From NCBI GenBank assembly GCA_900129675.1, contig FSRD01000001.1, positions 7,429,501 through 7,493,500 of the forward strand: a stretch of 64,000 nucleotides of DNA, in the 5' to 3' direction. Source of the DNA: Bradyrhizobium erythrophlei. GTDB lineage: Bacteria > Pseudomonadota > Alphaproteobacteria > Rhizobiales > Xanthobacteraceae. The position numbers and the translations under genes were made by a program. How positions within the stretch are numbered: position 1 is the stretch's first letter; every line of letters starts with the position of its first letter. The notes beneath the pieces were generated by a model. It ran no database searches. It was given only the letters and a program-made list of their open reading frames with translations, and was not told where the DNA came from. This document shows positions 62,137 to 64,000 of the stretch, in pieces.

Positions 62137-63126
62137 TCACTTCTTCATCGCGTCATAGACCGCGAAGGAATAAGCGCCTTCCGGCTTCCTGGTGATCACG
62201 GGATCGGAGCCGCCAGCCATCAGGGTCGCGACCGTGCGCTCGTAGTCCTTGACGTCGAGCTTGCCGTCGCCGTCGCCGAGCAGCTTGGCGATTTCGCCCA
62301 TCATCCGCTTCTGATCCTTCTCGGTCTTGGCGCCGGTGGAATCGCCGGCGAGGATGATCTTCACGGCTTCGTCGGGATGGGTCTTGGCGTACTCCCAGCC
62401 CTTCATCGACGCCTTGACGAACTTTGCCATCTTGGCGACGAAGACCGGATCCTTCAGGTTCTTCTCCAGTACCCAGAGGCCGTCTTCCAGCGTGGCGACG
62501 CCTTCGTCCTCATATTTGAAGACCACGAGTTGGCTCGGCTTGTAGCCGCCATCGATCACCTGCCAGTACTCGTTATAGGTCATGGTGGAGACGCAATCCG
62601 CCTGCTTCTGCAGGATCGGATCGACGTTAAAACCCTGCTTGATCACCTTGACGCCGCCCTTGGAGCCGTCGGGCTTGTAGCCGAGCTTCGACATCCAGGA
62701 CAGAAACGGATACTCGTTGCCGCCGTACCAGATGCCGACGGTCTTGTCCTTGAGGTCGACCGGCTTCTTGATGCCGGTGTCGGCGCGGCAGGTCAGTTCG
62801 AGTCCGGATTTCTTGAAGGTCTGGGAGATGTTGACCAGCGGCACGCCCTTTTCGCGCGACGCCAGCGCCGACGGCATCCAGTCGACGACGACATCGGCGC
62901 CGCCGCCGGCGATCACCTGCGGCGGGGCGACATCCGGGCCGCCCGGCTTGATCGTGACGTCCAGTCCGGCTTCCTTGTAGAATCCCTTGTCCTTGGCGAC
63001 GAGGTAGCCGGCGAACTGAGCTTGGGAAACCCATTTCAGCTGGATGGTGACGGGATCGGCGGCCTGTGCGCTCGAAAGCGCCAGACCAAACGTGAGGCCT
63101 GTGGCCAATGCCAAACTGTGCTTCAT
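62137..63126 (-). CDS. ABC transporter substrate-binding protein (NMT1/THI5-like)
   Basis: 329 residues. Signal peptide (MKHSLALATGLTFGLALSSA), then QLKWVSQAQFAGYLVAKDKG, the signature of the NMT1/THI5-like group that includes thiamine-pyrimidine and riboflavin-precursor binders. Different from the binding protein at 61060 (little similarity after the family core). Paired with the permease at 63158 and followed by an intrinsic terminator. Ligand unknown. Confidence 0.9.
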   Translation of the reverse strand: MKHSLALATGLTFGLALSSAQAADPVTIQLKWVSQAQFAGYLVAKDKGFYKEAGLDVTIKPGGPDVAPPQVIAGGGADVVVDWMPSALASREKGVPLVNISQTFKKSGLELTCRADTGIKKPVDLKDKTVGIWYGGNEYPFLSWMSKLGYKPDGSKGGVKVIKQGFNVDPILQKQADCVSTMTYNEYWQVIDGGYKPSQLVVFKYEDEGVATLEDGLWVLEKNLKDPVFVAKMAKFVKASMKGWEYAKTHPDEAVKIILAGDSTGAKTEKDQKRMMGEIAKLLGDGDGKLDVKDYERTVATLMAGGSDPVITRKPEGAYSFAVYDAMKK

Positions 63127-63157
63127 AAAAAACTCCAAATCCTAAGACCTTGCCGAC

Positions 63158-64000
63158 CTAGGTCCGATACGACGGGTGCCAAAACGTTGTCGCGCGTTCG
63201 GCCAGCGTGACAAGTCCGTAGAAAGCCATTCCGGCGAGGGCAGCGAGGGCGATTTCCGCCCAGACCATGTCGATGGCCATGCGTCCCGCCTCGGTGGAGA
63301 TGCGAAACCCGATGCCCTGCGTCGGTGTCCCGAAGAACTCTGCAACGATCGCGCCAATCAGGGCCAGGGTGGCGTTGATCTTCAGCGCGTTGAAAATGAA
63401 TGGCAGCGCCGCCGGGAGATACAGTCTGGTCAGGCTCTGCGGGTAGGTCGCCGCATAGGAGCGCATCAGGTCGCGCTCGATATGTCCGGACGCCGACAGG
63501 CCCGCCAGCGCGTTCACCAGCATCGGGAAGAAGGTCACCAGCGCCACCACGGCGGCCTTGGACGGCCAGTCGAAGCCGAACCACATCACCATGATCGGGG
63601 CGATTCCGACCAGCGGCAGCGCCGAGAAGAAATTGCCAAGCGGCAATAGCCCGCGGCCGAGAAACGCGAACCGGTGCGCCAGGATGGCGACCAACAGCCC
63701 GGCGCCGCAGCCGATCGCGTAACCAACGAGAACGCCGCGAATGAAGGTCTGGACGAAATCCTCCCTCAGCGTCGGCAGCGATGCCGCAAATCTGACCGCT
63801 GCTGCACTCGGCGACGGCAACAGCACCGGTGGCACGCCAAAGCCGCGCACGCCGACTTCCCAGAGATAGAAAACCGTTGCCCCGAACAGCAACGGCACCA
63901 GGAGATCAAGCAGTTTCCGCCGCTCGGTCCGGATCGGACGCTGGGCGGCGAGGTTGATTACGCACGTGGCGGCCGCGAGCCAGGCCGCAATCACGATCAG
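63158..64000 (-). CDS. ABC transporter permease (nitrate/sulfonate/taurine type), possibly cut by window edge
   Basis: At least 278 residues; the frame stays open to base 64000, so the start may lie outside. From RRKLLDLLVPLLFGATVFYL onward it is a standard permease with EAA loop (SYAATYPQSLTRLYLPAALP). The preceding 22 residues (AAWLAAATCVINLAAQRP) form an extra hydrophobic stretch, unusual for a free N-terminus, so the gene may be longer or fused. Partner of the binding protein at 62137; its ATPase would lie beyond the edge. Confidence 0.8.
   Translation of the reverse strand: MIVIAAWLAAATCVINLAAQRPIRTERRKLLDLLVPLLFGATVFYLWEVGVRGFGVPPVLLPSPSAAAVRFAASLPTLREDFVQTFIRGVLVGYAIGCGAGLLVAILAHRFAFLGRGLLPLGNFFSALPLVGIAPIMVMWFGFDWPSKAAVVALVTFFPMLVNALAGLSASGHIERDLMRSYAATYPQSLTRLYLPAALPFIFNALKINATLALIGAIVAEFFGTPTQGIGFRISTEAGRMAIDMVWAEIALAALAGMAFYGLVTLAERATTFWHPSYRT

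Noticed and set aside
1..64000. Search for tRNA, rRNA, transposase and integrase genes
   Set aside because: No cloverleaf with a TTCGAATC-like arm, no rRNA segment and no transposase or recombinase motif was recognised; the glmU-glmS insertion therefore has no visible integrase.

Overview
The window looks like chromosomal DNA of a Bradyrhizobium-type alphaproteobacterium. Evidence: high GC with strong third-position GC bias, the housekeeping order glmU - glmS - DUF502 - recG - sdhE - mfd, a phosphatidylcholine synthase, a NasT/NasS nitrate-sensing pair, many orphan periplasmic binding proteins, and several families of short palindromic intergenic repeats of the kind scattered through Bradyrhizobium genomes. 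No rRNA, tRNA, CRISPR array, transposase or integrase gene was seen.

Layout. 1-4.6 kb: the 3' part of a membrane-anchored GH17 glucanase-like gene, a small membrane protein, a SPOR-like membrane protein and glmU. 4.6-9.3 kb: an apparent insertion between glmU and glmS. It is rich in repeats, carries a hybrid histidine kinase of lower GC and a VOC-fold protein, and is bracketed by remnants of the glmU 3' end. 9.3-18.4 kb: glmS, DUF502, recG, sdhE and mfd. 18.4-25.3 kb: a PRC-barrel stress protein with a candidate EcfG promoter, two proteins with eroded signature motifs (GGDEF-like and acyl-CoA-synthetase-like), an orphan peptide-binding protein, an IalB-like protein and hspQ. 25.3-35.5 kb: an AEC transporter, a UbiH-type hydroxylase, pcs-terC, a quinone reductase, an ArgD-like aminotransferase with a possible attenuator leader, rimO, nasT-nasS and a broken flavoprotein reductase remnant. 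35.6-43.7 kb: the pxpBCA 5-oxoprolinase operon, an RraA-like aldolase with a cupin, an FkbM methyltransferase, a DUF2147 protein, a PheC-like dehydratase and a frameshifted DUF1993 gene. 43.8-50.7 kb: one long minus-strand operon with a complete carbohydrate-type ABC importer, a 2-hydroxyacid dehydrogenase and an amidase. 51-59.5 kb: a secreted Spy-like protein, an MFS/flavin monooxygenase/VOC operon, PilZ, TctC-type and DsbA-type proteins, and a PQQ-type sugar dehydrogenase. 59.5-64 kb: a nitrate/sulfonate/taurine-type ABC cluster with two binding proteins and two permeases; the last permease runs to the window edge.

How the parts relate. The core blocks cover amino-sugar synthesis (GlmU, GlmS), DNA repair and recombination (Mfd, RecG), respiratory-complex assembly (SdhE) and membrane lipid synthesis (Pcs). 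The rest is mostly uptake and catabolism of small organic compounds, typical of a soil oligotroph. No clearly new multi-gene system was found. The items most worth a second look are the repeat-bracketed island between glmU and glmS, the possible Arg-codon leader before the aminotransferase, the ABC/dehydrogenase/amidase operon of unknown substrate, and the proteins with eroded active-site motifs.
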